Source: an uncultured Kordiimonas sp.
Lineage (GTDB): Bacteria > Pseudomonadota > Alphaproteobacteria > Sphingomonadales > Kordiimonadaceae
DNA: 64,000 nt
NCBI GenBank assembly: GCA_947503575.1
Contig: CANNDZ010000002.1
Location: 372,001-436,000 of the forward strand
Direction: 5' to 3'
Within the stretch, counting starts at the first letter, position 1. Each line of letters starts with the position of its first letter. This document shows positions 41,422 to 50,591 of the stretch, one piece after another. The notes below the pieces were generated by a model. The model made no database searches, was not told where the DNA came from, and saw only the letters and a program-made list of their open reading frames with translations. A program made the position numbers and the translations under genes.

Positions 41422-42975
41422 CTAGTCAGCAAACTGTTTCAGCATTAAGGGGCTACGAGCGATCTGCCAGGTGAATTTTGGCCACATTGACCAACTGCCT
41501 GCCGCGATCTCAACCCCTTCCAGCATCTTGTCCAGGTCACCCCGGCCATAGGGAACCCCCGCCAAGACCACCGTCTCAACGGCCCGCACGGCACCAATAT
41601 GCTCAAGGGGGTTCTCGCGCAGCAACACGATGTCAGCGCGAGCATCAGGTTTGATTGCGCCAGCGCGACCTTCCAAACCGAGAAACCTGGCTGGCGAGAT
41701 TGTGGCGGCGCGCAGCGCATCCAGCGGCGACAGGCCTGCAATCACCAGATGCTCCAACTCATCCGCCAAACTGGCACCGGGAAACGTAAAGCTGTCTGGG
41801 GCATCCGTGCCCGCCATAACCGTCACGCCAGCGCGGTGGGCAGCACCCGTAAGCTGCAAACCAAAATCATAAATCGCTTTATAACTGCTTTCGCCCTCGC
41901 TTGCGGCTGCCCTTGTCGCCATATTATCTGCATCATTGAGCCACATCATCCTCAGCGGTGCAGGGATATACCGCAAACGGTGATCACCGCGATATGCAGC
42001 ATCTGTTGCATAAGCATCCAGTTTCCGGGTGGTGTGCGTGGGCACAAAGGCTGCGCCCGCATCCCGCATCATGGCGAACAGGTCAAGACAGCGCTGGGGG
42101 TCATGGTCTGCGATCATACGCAAGCGCTTTTTATTGCCATAACTGCCCCGAAAGTCAGTGGTCGCGCGCAGGTCGTCAATGCCCGGATAACATTCAAAAA
42201 TGAACAATAGCGCATGCTCAAAACTCCGCTGCCCGGCAGCGATTGCCTCCGGTAAGGATACAGCCCAGGGCAAATGCCCCGCCAGATACAAGCCACTATC
42301 CTTTGCGGCATTCGCAAGAGCGGTATAGCTGTCTTGAGGCAGTTCCGTGTAGGTTTTTAAAAAGTCGATGCCCCGAGCCGCATCATGCGCGGCACGGGCC
42401 CGTGCACCGTCGGGGGTTGCCGCGCCAAGATCACCCGGGGTAGAATCGGGCACGGCGAAGCCACCATTGATCGCAAGCCCGGTGATTTGGTCATACCTAG
42501 GCCCGACAATCTGCGCGTTTTCCACTGCCCGCGTCCATGCGCGTTTGTCGTCAGCGCAGGCTGTCCAGGCATCTGGCTCGCCCAGACATCCACCCATATC
42601 GCGCACAGCCGTAACACCATTTGCAACATACATCGGGTGCGTCAGTTCGGGTGCCAGCTTGAAACTGTGCATATGCATGTCGAACAGGCCGGGGATGGCA
42701 AACTGCCCGGTGCCATCAATTACGGTTACATTTGCATCAATGGGGTCAACGTCCAGTGCTGTAATTCGGTCACCCACAACCGTAATGTTCTGGTCCGGCA
42801 CTAACCGCCCAGCCTCAACATCCACTATGGTCACATTAGTGATCACCAGTGTATCTGGTCGTGTATTGGGGTCTGGTTTTGGTAATGGCCAAACCACACC
42901 TGCGGCAAAGGCTAGAACAAGCACAAGCAGGCTTGCACCCGCTATTTTGAGTGCAATGGAAACTGTTTTTCTCAC
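41422..42975 (-). CDS. Membrane-anchored amidohydrolase
   Basis: 517 aa. An N-terminal hydrophobic anchor (about 8-29) is followed by a Pro-rich linker. The metal motif HMH (H101, H103) is in 'PGLFDMHMHS', with 'DFLKTY' (Lys), 'LAGHLPW', 'FEHALLF' and 'MAGTDAPDS' giving the other ligands. Related to the periplasmic amidohydrolases at 27442 and 55984 rather than to the YtcJ type. Convergent with pgeF, 17 bp apart. Substrate unknown. Confidence 0.85.
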   Translation of the reverse strand: MRKTVSIALKIAGASLLVLVLAFAAGVVWPLPKPDPNTRPDTLVITNVTIVDVEAGRLVPDQNITVVGDRITALDVDPIDANVTVIDGTGQFAIPGLFDMHMHSFKLAPELTHPMYVANGVTAVRDMGGCLGEPDAWTACADDKRAWTRAVENAQIVGPRYDQITGLAINGGFAVPDSTPGDLGAATPDGARARAAHDAARGIDFLKTYTELPQDSYTALANAAKDSGLYLAGHLPWAVSLPEAIAAGQRSFEHALLFIFECYPGIDDLRATTDFRGSYGNKKRLRMIADHDPQRCLDLFAMMRDAGAAFVPTHTTRKLDAYATDAAYRGDHRLRYIPAPLRMMWLNDADNMATRAAASEGESSYKAIYDFGLQLTGAAHRAGVTVMAGTDAPDSFTFPGASLADELEHLVIAGLSPLDALRAATISPARFLGLEGRAGAIKPDARADIVLLRENPLEHIGAVRAVETVVLAGVPYGRGDLDKMLEGVEIAAGSWSMWPKFTWQIARSPLMLKQFAD

Positions 42976-43283
42976 AGGACGGTGCCTCGCTGTTTTTTAT
43001 CTTTATTTATTTCAGTTGGGGAGATAGGCACCATACTTCAATGACACTGCAAAATTCGGCGTATGCCAGCGCAATGGTTACTGGTTTTACACTCGATTCG
43101 CTTTCCCTCCATCTTACTTGTTTGCCAGGCGAGGATTTTCAGGCCAAAAATGCCTCCAGATGTGTCCAGTTTCAGGAATTTGCACGAAAGATGACAAGAT
43201 CATGACTGCTGGCTTTACAGCGTCGGGGTGCGCTGCTAAAGCTCCGATTAATTGGGTCAATCTTCATCACCGCGGAGGCCAAT
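42976..43283. other. Gene-free region before prs
   Basis: 308 bp without a coding frame, holding the divergent promoters of the amidohydrolase and prs. The only symmetric element I see is GGTGCCT/AGGCACC (42981-42987 and 43026-43032), 38 bp apart. No riboswitch-like structure recognised. Confidence 0.4.
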
Positions 43284-44222
43284 ATGGGCATGAAGATTCT
43301 TTCGGGCAACTCCAATCCGGAACTCGCTGAAGCGATTGGGGCGTATCTTAATATTCCGCTGGCAAAAGCCGCTGTAAAGCGCTTTTCCGATCAGGAAGTC
43401 TTCGTGGAAATCCATGAAAATGTCCGGGGGGAAGATGTCTTTCTGGTGCAGCCAACCAATTTCCCGGCCAATGACCATATGATGGAACTGCTGGTATGTA
43501 TTGATGCCCTGCGCCGGGCGTCAGCACGCCGCATTACGGCGGTTATTCCCTATTTTGGGTATGCCCGGCAGGACCGAAAGCCCGGCCCACGCACGCCAAT
43601 TTCAGCCAAGCTTGTTGCCAATTTGATCACCACAGCCGGTGCGGACCGCGTGCTAACCATGGACCTGCATGCAGGCCAGATTCAGGGCTTCTTCGATATC
43701 CCGACAGATAACCTCTATGCCATGCCGGTACTGGTGCGGGACATGAAGGAAAAATATGCGGGTCGTGAGATGACCATTGTATCGCCAGATGTTGGCGGTG
43801 TGGTGCGCGCGCGCGCTTATGCCAAGCGCATGGATGCCCCTATCGCAATTATCGATAAACGCCGGGAGCGGGCTGGCGTCTCTGAAGTGATGCACCTAGT
43901 TGGTGAAGTTGCAGGCACACACTGTGTGCTCGTGGACGATATTGTTGATAGCGCAGGCACGCTGTGCAATGCGGCGCAAGCCCTGATGGACGCCGGGGCA
44001 AAATCGGTTTCTGCTTATGTGGCGCACGGCGTTTTGTCTGGCCCCGCGTATGACCGCATCAACAATAGCGTTATGGACGAACTGGTCATTACAGACAGTA
44101 TTCGCCCAACGCAGGATGCCAAAGACAGCCCCAAAATACGCCCTGTGACGGTGGCACCGCTTTTGGCTGAAGCGATGAACCGCATTGCGCACGAAACCAG
44201 CGTATCAAGCCTGTTTGACTAA
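43284..44222 (+). CDS. prs: Ribose-phosphate pyrophosphokinase
   Basis: 312 aa, GGAGG 5-6 bases upstream. '[11 protein letters not shown]', the ATP-binding '[10 protein letters not shown]', the flexible-loop 'DKRRERAG' and the PRPP signature '[12 protein letters not shown]' are all present. It makes PRPP for nucleotide, His and Trp synthesis. Often next to rplY-pth-ychF in alphaproteobacteria; here that block is 7 kb further right, separated by the heme module. Confidence 0.97.
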   Translation: MGMKILSGNSNPELAEAIGAYLNIPLAKAAVKRFSDQEVFVEIHENVRGEDVFLVQPTNFPANDHMMELLVCIDALRRASARRITAVIPYFGYARQDRKPGPRTPISAKLVANLITTAGADRVLTMDLHAGQIQGFFDIPTDNLYAMPVLVRDMKEKYAGREMTIVSPDVGGVVRARAYAKRMDAPIAIIDKRRERAGVSEVMHLVGEVAGTHCVLVDDIVDSAGTLCNAAQALMDAGAKSVSAYVAHGVLSGPAYDRINNSVMDELVITDSIRPTQDAKDSPKIRPVTVAPLLAEAMNRIAHETSVSSLFD

Positions 44223-44244
44223 CAGGCTTGGTCTGGCTGGCGGG

Positions 44245-44778
44245 TTACATCATCCGCTTCAGTATCTGTTTTTTGCCAATCAACTGGTGATATAAAACAG
44301 CGGCTATATGCACAGCAAACAATGCTGCCAGAGCATACCAACCAGCCACATGCAAGTCTTCCCAGAAATGGTGCAGGTCCATATCCCGTTCATATGGTGT
44401 CGGGATGCTGAACAAGCCATAAAACGGTAGGTCCCAGCCTACTGTCAACAATGTCATGGCACCTGATACAATCTGAAACCCGATGACACCATAAAACGCC
44501 CAATGCGCAAGTGACGCCAGACCCACCTGCCAGCCAACGCTGCTAACTGGCTCAGGGCTTTTGTTCATAACCTTCCAGCCAAACCGAGCCAGCAAAAGCG
44601 TCAGGGCGATCAGCCCGGTTGAGGCATGTAGCCGGATAAGCGCCGACTTTTCATCGCCGCGCGGCAGATCACTGACATACAGGCCAAAGGCCACCATCGA
44701 AATCAGCAAGAGTGCCATGGCCCAATGTAGTGTTTTCGCCATTGAGCCATAGCTGGCTTTTGAATTTTTTAGCGCCAT
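44245..44778 (-). CDS. Cytochrome b561
   Basis: 177 aa from ATG 44778 (GGAG 8 bases before). Four membrane helices with conserved heme-ligand histidines in 'KTLHWAMALLL', 'IRLHASTGLIAL', 'DLHHFWEDLHVAGWYAL' and 'FAVHIAAVLYH'. It would pass electrons between the quinone pool and the periplasm, possibly for ferric reduction or superoxide oxidation. It lies 44 bp after the TonB receptor on the same strand, so it is likely in the same iron-regulated operon. Confidence 0.9.
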   Translation of the reverse strand: MALKNSKASYGSMAKTLHWAMALLLISMVAFGLYVSDLPRGDEKSALIRLHASTGLIALTLLLARFGWKVMNKSPEPVSSVGWQVGLASLAHWAFYGVIGFQIVSGAMTLLTVGWDLPFYGLFSIPTPYERDMDLHHFWEDLHVAGWYALAALFAVHIAAVLYHQLIGKKQILKRMM

Positions 44779-44822
44779 GAAATCGTCTCCACCAGTGCAA
44801 TCGCACACACCGGATTTGGCAC

Positions 44823-47003
44823 CTAGAAACTGGATGTCCAGGAAACCGTTGCCCGAAGGTTGCGATTTGGTCCGGGCACACCAGCAAACGTGCGCACCGC
44901 ATTCGCATTGAAGATATTATTCATACCAACATCAAAACGCCAGCCTTTCAAGCTACCTTCTGATGGCTGCCATACCATATAGGTGTCTATGACCTCATAA
45001 CTGGGCCGTGCCTCTGCCGGGTCATTAATTTTGTCAAACTGGCCTGCAATTTCTGCGCGCGCACCAATGCGGAAATCTTGCTCCGGCATTTTTACTTCGG
45101 TTACCAGCTGGAGGCGGTTTGGTACTAGAACACCAACAAAATCACCTGTGTCCTTGTCGCGCCCATCAATGGTGGAGTAAGCGGCAGACAGGAACAGATA
45201 ATCGCTGCTGTATTGTGCCTCAATCTCAATACCATCAAGCTGCGCGCGGGCTGTGTTTACGTTCCGGCTGGTGCCTGACGTGCAAACACCCGGCACAGGC
45301 GCAAAGCAGGAAGGCGAAAACTCGACGTTTACTTCCAAGTCAATCAGGTTACGCACATCGTTTTCAAAGTAGCTGCCTTTAATCACCAATTGGTCGCCAT
45401 CAAAGGCAACATTTTCAAATGTCAGGCCAGCGCCAAATTCAAAGGCTTGAGCACTTTCAGGGCGAAGGTCCAGGTTTGGGACAAAGAAATTAGGGGCTTG
45501 TACAAAAGGTCCAAGCGGAATGGTAAAGTGAAGGTTGTCAGCAAATATTTCGTTGAACGACGGCGCGCGAAATGCCTCGGAATAGTTACCATAAAACAGC
45601 AGCCAATCGGTTGGCGCATAGGATACGCCAATTTTTGGTGACGTCGCGTTATCGCCTGCGCTCAGGTCCGGGTTTTGGTCCGATGAATTGTCAAAATCAT
45701 CATAGCGAATGGCCGGGATGATCCGGAACGTACCAACCTCGGTATCGATGCCAATATCAGCTTGAATGAAGGCACCAAATGTTTCTGAAGTGGCATCAGG
45801 CACACCACCACGGGTGCCGTCTGCTGTGGTGTTATCAAGGCCGATCTGCTCGTCTTTATAATATTCAGCGCCATAAGTGAAGATGACCGAGCTGTCACCG
45901 CCAAGGGAGAAAGTGGAGCGGTTGTCGATCACGAAACCAACCGTATCCACCTGCCGGGAAATTTCACGCGGGGTGTCCAGTTCCGCCTCATCAACGCGGG
46001 AATTGTTCATGTACCCAATGATACCCAGATCAACCAGATTGCTCTCGGGGTTATAATTCACGCGGGCGCGCCAGGTTTCGCTTTCAATATCCTTGCGGAC
46101 CAGGTCCCCGGTTGAAATGCCCTGACCATTATTGGGCTCCAGTGCATTATTGTTAAACCGCAACCAGGATGCATCAACTGACAGGGCATCAGTGATTTGG
46201 GAGTTCACTTTCACCATTCCTGACGCAATCTCGTCATCGCCTTGCAGATTATCGCCGCGCGCGACATTTATGTCGCTCGAATCGCGGAATGTAAAGTTGG
46301 CCAACCCACCGGTTTTGCCGCTTTCTGTGGTGCCAAACAGGGTTGCGCCTGTCATCCATTCATCGTTCAACCCCTGAAACCCGGCTTTTAGACGAAACCC
46401 AAATTGGGCATCTTCTTCCAAAAGGTCACTGGCATTGACGGTTTCAAAGGCGATAACACCGCCCAGCGCGCTTGAACCATAAAGCGCAGAACCCGGACCC
46501 CGAACAACTTCTGCAGCACGCAACAAATCGGGTTCAATGAAAAAGCGGCCGTCGTGGCCGGACAGGAAATTTTGGCGTACCCCATCAAACAGCACCAGAA
46601 CGCCTTCACCCGATACACCCCTTAGGGCCGGAATTTCCCCCGTGCGGCGCGGCCCACCAGTGAACTGGATGCCCGGTGTTTGGGCAAAAATTTCTGAAAT
46701 GCTTGCAGTGATGCGGCTTTCGATCTCATCCCGGGACACCACACTAACACTGCCGGGGAAAGAGAAAATATCGGACGGGCCACGGGTTGCTGTAACGCTG
46801 ATTTCTTCAATGTCCTCTGCTGCGAAATCAGCTTCCATCTCGGCTTCGGCTGCATAAACAGAATGACTACCCATAGACATTGCGATAACCAGCGCTGACA
46901 CGCCTGCCAGCATTGAAAGACGGATGCTTGTAGAATTTGGCTGCGATGCACACGCACTGACAGTGTTAACGCTTGCGCGTTTTGCAGATTGATCAAAAGT
47001 CAT
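44823..47003 (-). CDS. TonB-dependent outer-membrane receptor, hemoglobin/heme type
   Basis: 726 aa. A long signal region with cleavage near 'SVYAA-EAE' and a TonB box-like EEISVTAT at about 66-73. The plug has 'PGIQFTGGPRRTGEIPALRG' and 'VLVLFDGVRQNFLSGHDGR', like heme/hemoglobin receptors of the HmuR/HutA group. The barrel ends in a terminal aromatic (WTSSF). A Fur-type box lies 23 bp upstream of the start. AGGGA is 7 bases before the ATG. Heme as ligand is inferred from the plug motif and neighbours. Confidence 0.9.
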   Translation of the reverse strand: MTFDQSAKRASVNTVSACASQPNSTSIRLSMLAGVSALVIAMSMGSHSVYAAEAEMEADFAAEDIEEISVTATRGPSDIFSFPGSVSVVSRDEIESRITASISEIFAQTPGIQFTGGPRRTGEIPALRGVSGEGVLVLFDGVRQNFLSGHDGRFFIEPDLLRAAEVVRGPGSALYGSSALGGVIAFETVNASDLLEEDAQFGFRLKAGFQGLNDEWMTGATLFGTTESGKTGGLANFTFRDSSDINVARGDNLQGDDEIASGMVKVNSQITDALSVDASWLRFNNNALEPNNGQGISTGDLVRKDIESETWRARVNYNPESNLVDLGIIGYMNNSRVDEAELDTPREISRQVDTVGFVIDNRSTFSLGGDSSVIFTYGAEYYKDEQIGLDNTTADGTRGGVPDATSETFGAFIQADIGIDTEVGTFRIIPAIRYDDFDNSSDQNPDLSAGDNATSPKIGVSYAPTDWLLFYGNYSEAFRAPSFNEIFADNLHFTIPLGPFVQAPNFFVPNLDLRPESAQAFEFGAGLTFENVAFDGDQLVIKGSYFENDVRNLIDLEVNVEFSPSCFAPVPGVCTSGTSRNVNTARAQLDGIEIEAQYSSDYLFLSAAYSTIDGRDKDTGDFVGVLVPNRLQLVTEVKMPEQDFRIGARAEIAGQFDKINDPAEARPSYEVIDTYMVWQPSEGSLKGWRFDVGMNNIFNANAVRTFAGVPGPNRNLRATVSWTSSF

Positions 47004-47025
47004 TACTAAATCCCTAAATTAGTAT

Positions 47026-47040
47026 TGCGAATCATTCGCA
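47026..47040. promoter_or_regulatory. Fur-type iron box between divergent genes
   Basis: TGCGAAT-C-ATTCGCA, a perfect 7-1-7 palindrome, the arrangement of Fur-family operators (alphaproteobacterial variants often read TGCNAATNATTNGCA). It lies 23 bp from the TonB-receptor start and 86 bp from the DUF6607 gene. A second symmetric element, TACTAA-N9-TTAGTA, partly fills the gap to the receptor start. Confidence 0.75.
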
Positions 47041-47125
47041 GTTGCATTACACAGGCCTTAACAATAAGTTTTTGCAAATGCAAGTGAGTCTTAGTATTAA
47101 TTATTTCTGTTCAGGAGAAAGAGAC

Positions 47126-48187
47126 ATGGCCAAACACTTCCAGAAGATGGTGGCGCTTGCCGCCACTTTGGTGCTTGCTGCATGTGCGGGCGTTTCCACC
47201 GACCGGCAAGCCACCGCAACACAGTCAAATACCGCCGTCAGCGCACAAGCTGCGAATTTTGAACGTGACCGTCAGTCAATCCTCGCGATGGCGGGCGATT
47301 ATTCTGTTACGTTTGACTTTCGGGAAACCGTGCCGCTGAAAGCGGGCTACAAACCAAAAGACGCTTACATTACCAGCGCGCAGGAGATTGTGCGCGTTAT
47401 TGAAGACCGTGGTGACTTTATCAGTCTTCAGCATGTTCTTTTGGTGGGCGGCAAACAGAAATTCCCCGTTAAGCACTGGCGACAGGACTGGCAGTTTGAA
47501 CCTGCAAGCATCACACGTTTTGTTGGCGGCAATGGCTGGAAGAACATCGCGCTTACACCAGCCGAGTCAAAAGGCCAATGGGCACAATTTGTTTATCAGG
47601 TTGATGATGGTCCCCGCTATGCTGGCCTTGGCGCCTGGCGCTATGATAGTGGTTTTGCAGAGTGGGCATCTGACCCGTCCCTGCGCCCCCTGCCCCGCCG
47701 CGACGCTACCAAACGCAGTGACTATCACGCCATTGAAGCAGTGAACCGCCATGCCATTACGCCAGAAGGGTGGGTCCATGAGCAAGACAATACCAAGCTG
47801 ATCCTGGCAGGCAAGCAACCGCAAGCTCTGGTGCGCGAAGTGGGCGTAAACACCTATGTGCATGCTGACAACCTGCAGGCAGATGTGGCGCTGGACTATT
47901 GGGACAAAACCAAAGACCTATGGAAAGCCGTGCGTGCCGAGTGGACCCGACTGGAGCAGGAAACCGATGGGTTTGGCCTCACCGTCCAGGGTGAGCCTGA
48001 GGAAGTTTACATGCAAATTCTGGGCGTTGCGACCGGATTGGCGGACGGTGAACTAACAGTTGAGCAAGCTCGGGAAGATGCGCTGAGTATTATTTCTGAA
48101 TACACCATTACCGACCTGCGCCCCCTTCAAGCGCGTTTAGCAGACACACCTGTCATTGAACCCGGTGCCACAAGCGAGGGCAATTAG
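47126..48187 (+). CDS. DUF6607-like lipoprotein, probably iron/heme-associated
   Basis: 353 aa from ATG 47126 (AGGAG 8-9 bases upstream); longer frames lack a site. Lipobox LAAC at about residues 18-21 (LVLAAC-AGVS). The mature part has many Trp/Tyr ('HWRQDWQFEP', 'GLGAWRYDSGFAEW') and a closing helical segment. I associate it with DUF6607, which occurs beside TonB receptors; the name is from memory. Shares the Fur-type box with the divergent receptor. It may be a surface heme- or siderophore-handling partner. Confidence 0.7.
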   Translation: MAKHFQKMVALAATLVLAACAGVSTDRQATATQSNTAVSAQAANFERDRQSILAMAGDYSVTFDFRETVPLKAGYKPKDAYITSAQEIVRVIEDRGDFISLQHVLLVGGKQKFPVKHWRQDWQFEPASITRFVGGNGWKNIALTPAESKGQWAQFVYQVDDGPRYAGLGAWRYDSGFAEWASDPSLRPLPRRDATKRSDYHAIEAVNRHAITPEGWVHEQDNTKLILAGKQPQALVREVGVNTYVHADNLQADVALDYWDKTKDLWKAVRAEWTRLEQETDGFGLTVQGEPEEVYMQILGVATGLADGELTVEQAREDALSIISEYTITDLRPLQARLADTPVIEPGATSEGN

Positions 48188-48215
48188 GGGCGAACAGTCA
48201 CGCCTTTAAGCCACG

Positions 48216-48245
48216 AAAAGCCCGCCAATCCGGCGGGCTTTTTTA
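48216..48245 (+). terminator. Terminator after the DUF6607-like gene
   Basis: AAAAGCCCGCC-N5-GGCGGGCTTTT, perfect 11-bp stem followed by more T. 29 bp after the stop. Confidence 0.9.
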
Positions 48246-48393
48246 TTGCCTTGCCCCAAAATCAGGTTTCGCCACTCACTGCATTTGCCGCAAGTCAATT
48301 AGAGCAAAATAGAGGCTGGTTTATAATTTGGCTGAATAATTTGGCGGAAATCGCCTGATACCAGAAATAGTACTTTTAAAGGAGTGTATTTTC

Positions 48394-48897
48394 ATGGCCG
48401 CACAATCAAAATCCGAACTCCTCGAAATCACACGTAAAGAGTTTGGAAAACTGACCAAACTTATAGAGACAATTGATGCGGATGCTGCGATGAGAAAGAG
48501 GGATGAAGACACGTCAGTTAAAGATATCATCGCACATCGGGCGCATTGGATAGACCTTTTCTTGGGGTGGTATGCTGAGGGCCTTGCGGGGAAAACAGTC
48601 TACTTCCCCGCAAAGGGATATAAATGGAACGACCTCAAACGTTACAATGCTGATTTGAGAGACCGCCAATCCGCTCTGAGCTGGCCGGAAGCGACGGCAT
48701 TGCTGCATAAAAACTACCAAAAGCTGATAGAGTTCATCGAAAACCACACTGATCAGGAGCTATACGGCGGTCCCATGAAGGGAGCGAAAAATGCCTGGAC
48801 GCCCGGACGCTGGTCAGAAGCGGCGGGCCCCAGTCATTTTCGTTCTGCTTCAAAATTTCTCCGCACGGTTTTGAAGAATAGCCGCAAGGGAAATTAA
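48394..48897 (+). CDS. ClbS/DfsB family four-helix bundle protein
   Basis: 167 aa. 'SVKDIIAHRAHWIDLFLGWY', then 'YKWNDLKRYNADL', then 'FIENHTDQELY', match the ClbS/DfsB family. ClbS protects E. coli from colibactin by opening its cyclopropane; most relatives have no known target. AAGGAG about 10 bases upstream. Stands alone. Confidence 0.85.
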   Translation: MAAQSKSELLEITRKEFGKLTKLIETIDADAAMRKRDEDTSVKDIIAHRAHWIDLFLGWYAEGLAGKTVYFPAKGYKWNDLKRYNADLRDRQSALSWPEATALLHKNYQKLIEFIENHTDQELYGGPMKGAKNAWTPGRWSEAAGPSHFRSASKFLRTVLKNSRKGN

Positions 48898-48971
48898 CCG
48901 CCAATAGCTGCCCCTGCTGAAATGTGCAAAACCCTCCGACCCGGCAGTTTTTTACACGGTGCGCGGGGCTA

Positions 48972-49613
48972 TCAAAATCGGGCTTTAGCAACCGCCCTGG
49001 GCACTTCCGCATCAGGAAAAGTGGCTGACATGCCCTTGTGAAGAAATGTCGCTAGCATGGGCCCAAACCGCCGAGAGAACCAAGCCTCAGGATAAGGATG
49101 CCCATCACCATAATACAGTGAACCGCCCCGCTCCTTGGGAATGCCATAACTCATGACCTGCTTGTTGAATATCTCGGTCCCATCAGCATCCAACAGCATA
49201 AGCCGCCCTCTCATCAGTTCATGGGGGCCGTCAAAGACGCTGAGATTATAGCCATCAACGTAAAAGTCCTCGATCCGCACAACAAGCGTCCGTTCAGTGT
49301 CCTGCTGGCCGATACTTTTAAGATTGTGATCAACCATCCGCTGGACCAGCGTTTCGATGGAATAGTCATTAAGATCAGGTATCAGGCGTTCTTCCGCAGT
49401 AGACCTGCCATACCACCGTGACGGAGAACGGTAAAACGAGTCAGGACGCTTTCCTCTAATTCTTATTTCGCGCTGCTTTTCGAACCTGTTAAGGCGTTCC
49501 ATATGGGGCTGCATTTCTGGACCAAACTCGATGATCACCTCTGTCGCAGATGACCCGGAGGTGGCATAAAGAAACCACGAAAATATCAGCGCAAACTTGA
49601 AACCTTTTGTCAC
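48972..49613 (-). CDS. Exported protein, paralog A of a pair, unknown function
   Basis: 213 aa with a signal peptide (MTKGFKFALIFSWFLYATSGSSA). It shares blocks with the protein at 50592: ERLIPDLNDYSIETLVQRM versus ERLIPDVEDFSFKTLVAAM, LVVRIEDFYVDGYNLSVF versus LVVEIEDFWVSNYSLNRF, and LATFLHKGMSATFPDAEVP versus LATFLKKGIEGLYPGADIP. The layout (beta-rich with 'LMLLDADG') recalls periplasmic or outer-membrane-associated domains of LptE/CsgG-like type, but I cannot name the family. Confidence 0.75.
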   Translation of the reverse strand: MTKGFKFALIFSWFLYATSGSSATEVIIEFGPEMQPHMERLNRFEKQREIRIRGKRPDSFYRSPSRWYGRSTAEERLIPDLNDYSIETLVQRMVDHNLKSIGQQDTERTLVVRIEDFYVDGYNLSVFDGPHELMRGRLMLLDADGTEIFNKQVMSYGIPKERGGSLYYGDGHPYPEAWFSRRFGPMLATFLHKGMSATFPDAEVPRAVAKARF

Positions 49614-49715
49614 AACAGCTCCTGTCTTTTGCTACCAAACCGCCCATCCAGTTATAGTAATATATACGTTAAAATAGCTGAACAGAAGATGAATGTGAGG
49701 TCATATGCCGCTACG

Positions 49716-50429
49716 CTATTCGCGCAGCCCCAGAAACCGCATCGTGAATCCGATAGAATTAACATACCCATGGGCAAGAATTTGCGGCAAAAGGTTGGTC
49801 TTGCCAAACCAAACGTAAATAGCCCCCAAAGCAACGCCAATGGCCCCGGTGACTACAAACCCGAACAGCCCCTGATAATAAGCGTGCCTATACCCAAAAA
49901 ATACTGCAGCAATAGCGACAGCCAGAATGGTTGACGCAGTGCTGCTGCCCATAAACTGCGAAAGCCGGTTGATCAGGAATGCGCGGAACAGCATTTCCTC
50001 AAAAAACGCGCCATGTGTCCAGACAAGAGCCATCCAGACCAGATACATCGGCACGTCGCCTTCAATGTCACCAAACCGGTTGGCGACATATCCTTTTTCA
50101 AAAAACAGATTGGCAATGGCATCACCAATACCGCCAGACAGCAAAATAGCGCCAAAAACAAAGATCGACAGACCCAGCGTGCGCAGCCAACTGTCCGGTC
50201 GCCTAAAGCCCAAATCACGCCACGACATGCCGCGCACGCGCAAGCGCCAGGTCGCAATGGCCATCGCGGTAAAAGTGGAGATGGGCCCGGCGTATTTCAG
50301 TGTGTAGGTTAGAAAGGTCTGTTTGACCGCCACTAACACCAGAACAACGATAATTGCATCGATAAGCGCGCTCCAATCAAGACGGCGTGCGCCTTGACCA
50401 GCCGGAGCGCTGATAGGGGTAGGTTTCAT
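49716..50429 (-). CDS. CPBP family intramembrane metalloprotease (Abi/CAAX-like)
   Basis: 237 aa with about seven hydrophobic helices. The three conserved motifs are EExxxR (E144, E145, R149 in FFEEMLFR), FxxxH (H182 in FFGYRH) and HxxxN (H220, N224 in HGYVNS). The family includes Rce1-type CAAX proteases and bacteriocin self-immunity proteins; bacterial substrates are mostly unknown. It sits between two paralogous exported proteins on the same strand, which are plausible substrates or partners. Confidence 0.9.
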   Translation of the reverse strand: MKPTPISAPAGQGARRLDWSALIDAIIVVLVLVAVKQTFLTYTLKYAGPISTFTAMAIATWRLRVRGMSWRDLGFRRPDSWLRTLGLSIFVFGAILLSGGIGDAIANLFFEKGYVANRFGDIEGDVPMYLVWMALVWTHGAFFEEMLFRAFLINRLSQFMGSSTASTILAVAIAAVFFGYRHAYYQGLFGFVVTGAIGVALGAIYVWFGKTNLLPQILAHGYVNSIGFTMRFLGLRE

Positions 50430-50530
50430 TATTTTTTTCCTCGCCGCTGCAGCCTTTTTTTGTAGTGCTGCATTTTTATTATCAACGAGGATTACCCCAG
50501 ACGACCCAGAAAATCAAACACCTGCGGCAT

Positions 50531-50557
50531 AAAAAAAGTGCCGGCAATTGCCAGCAC
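50531..50557 (-). terminator. Terminator after paralog B
   Basis: On the minus strand GTGCTGGC-aatt-GCCGGCAC (one G-U) followed by seven T. It ends the gene at 50592, so the CPBP gene downstream needs its own promoter. Confidence 0.85.
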
Positions 50558-50591
50558 TCCGTTGCTTGTATTTCGCGTTACGCTAACCGGT

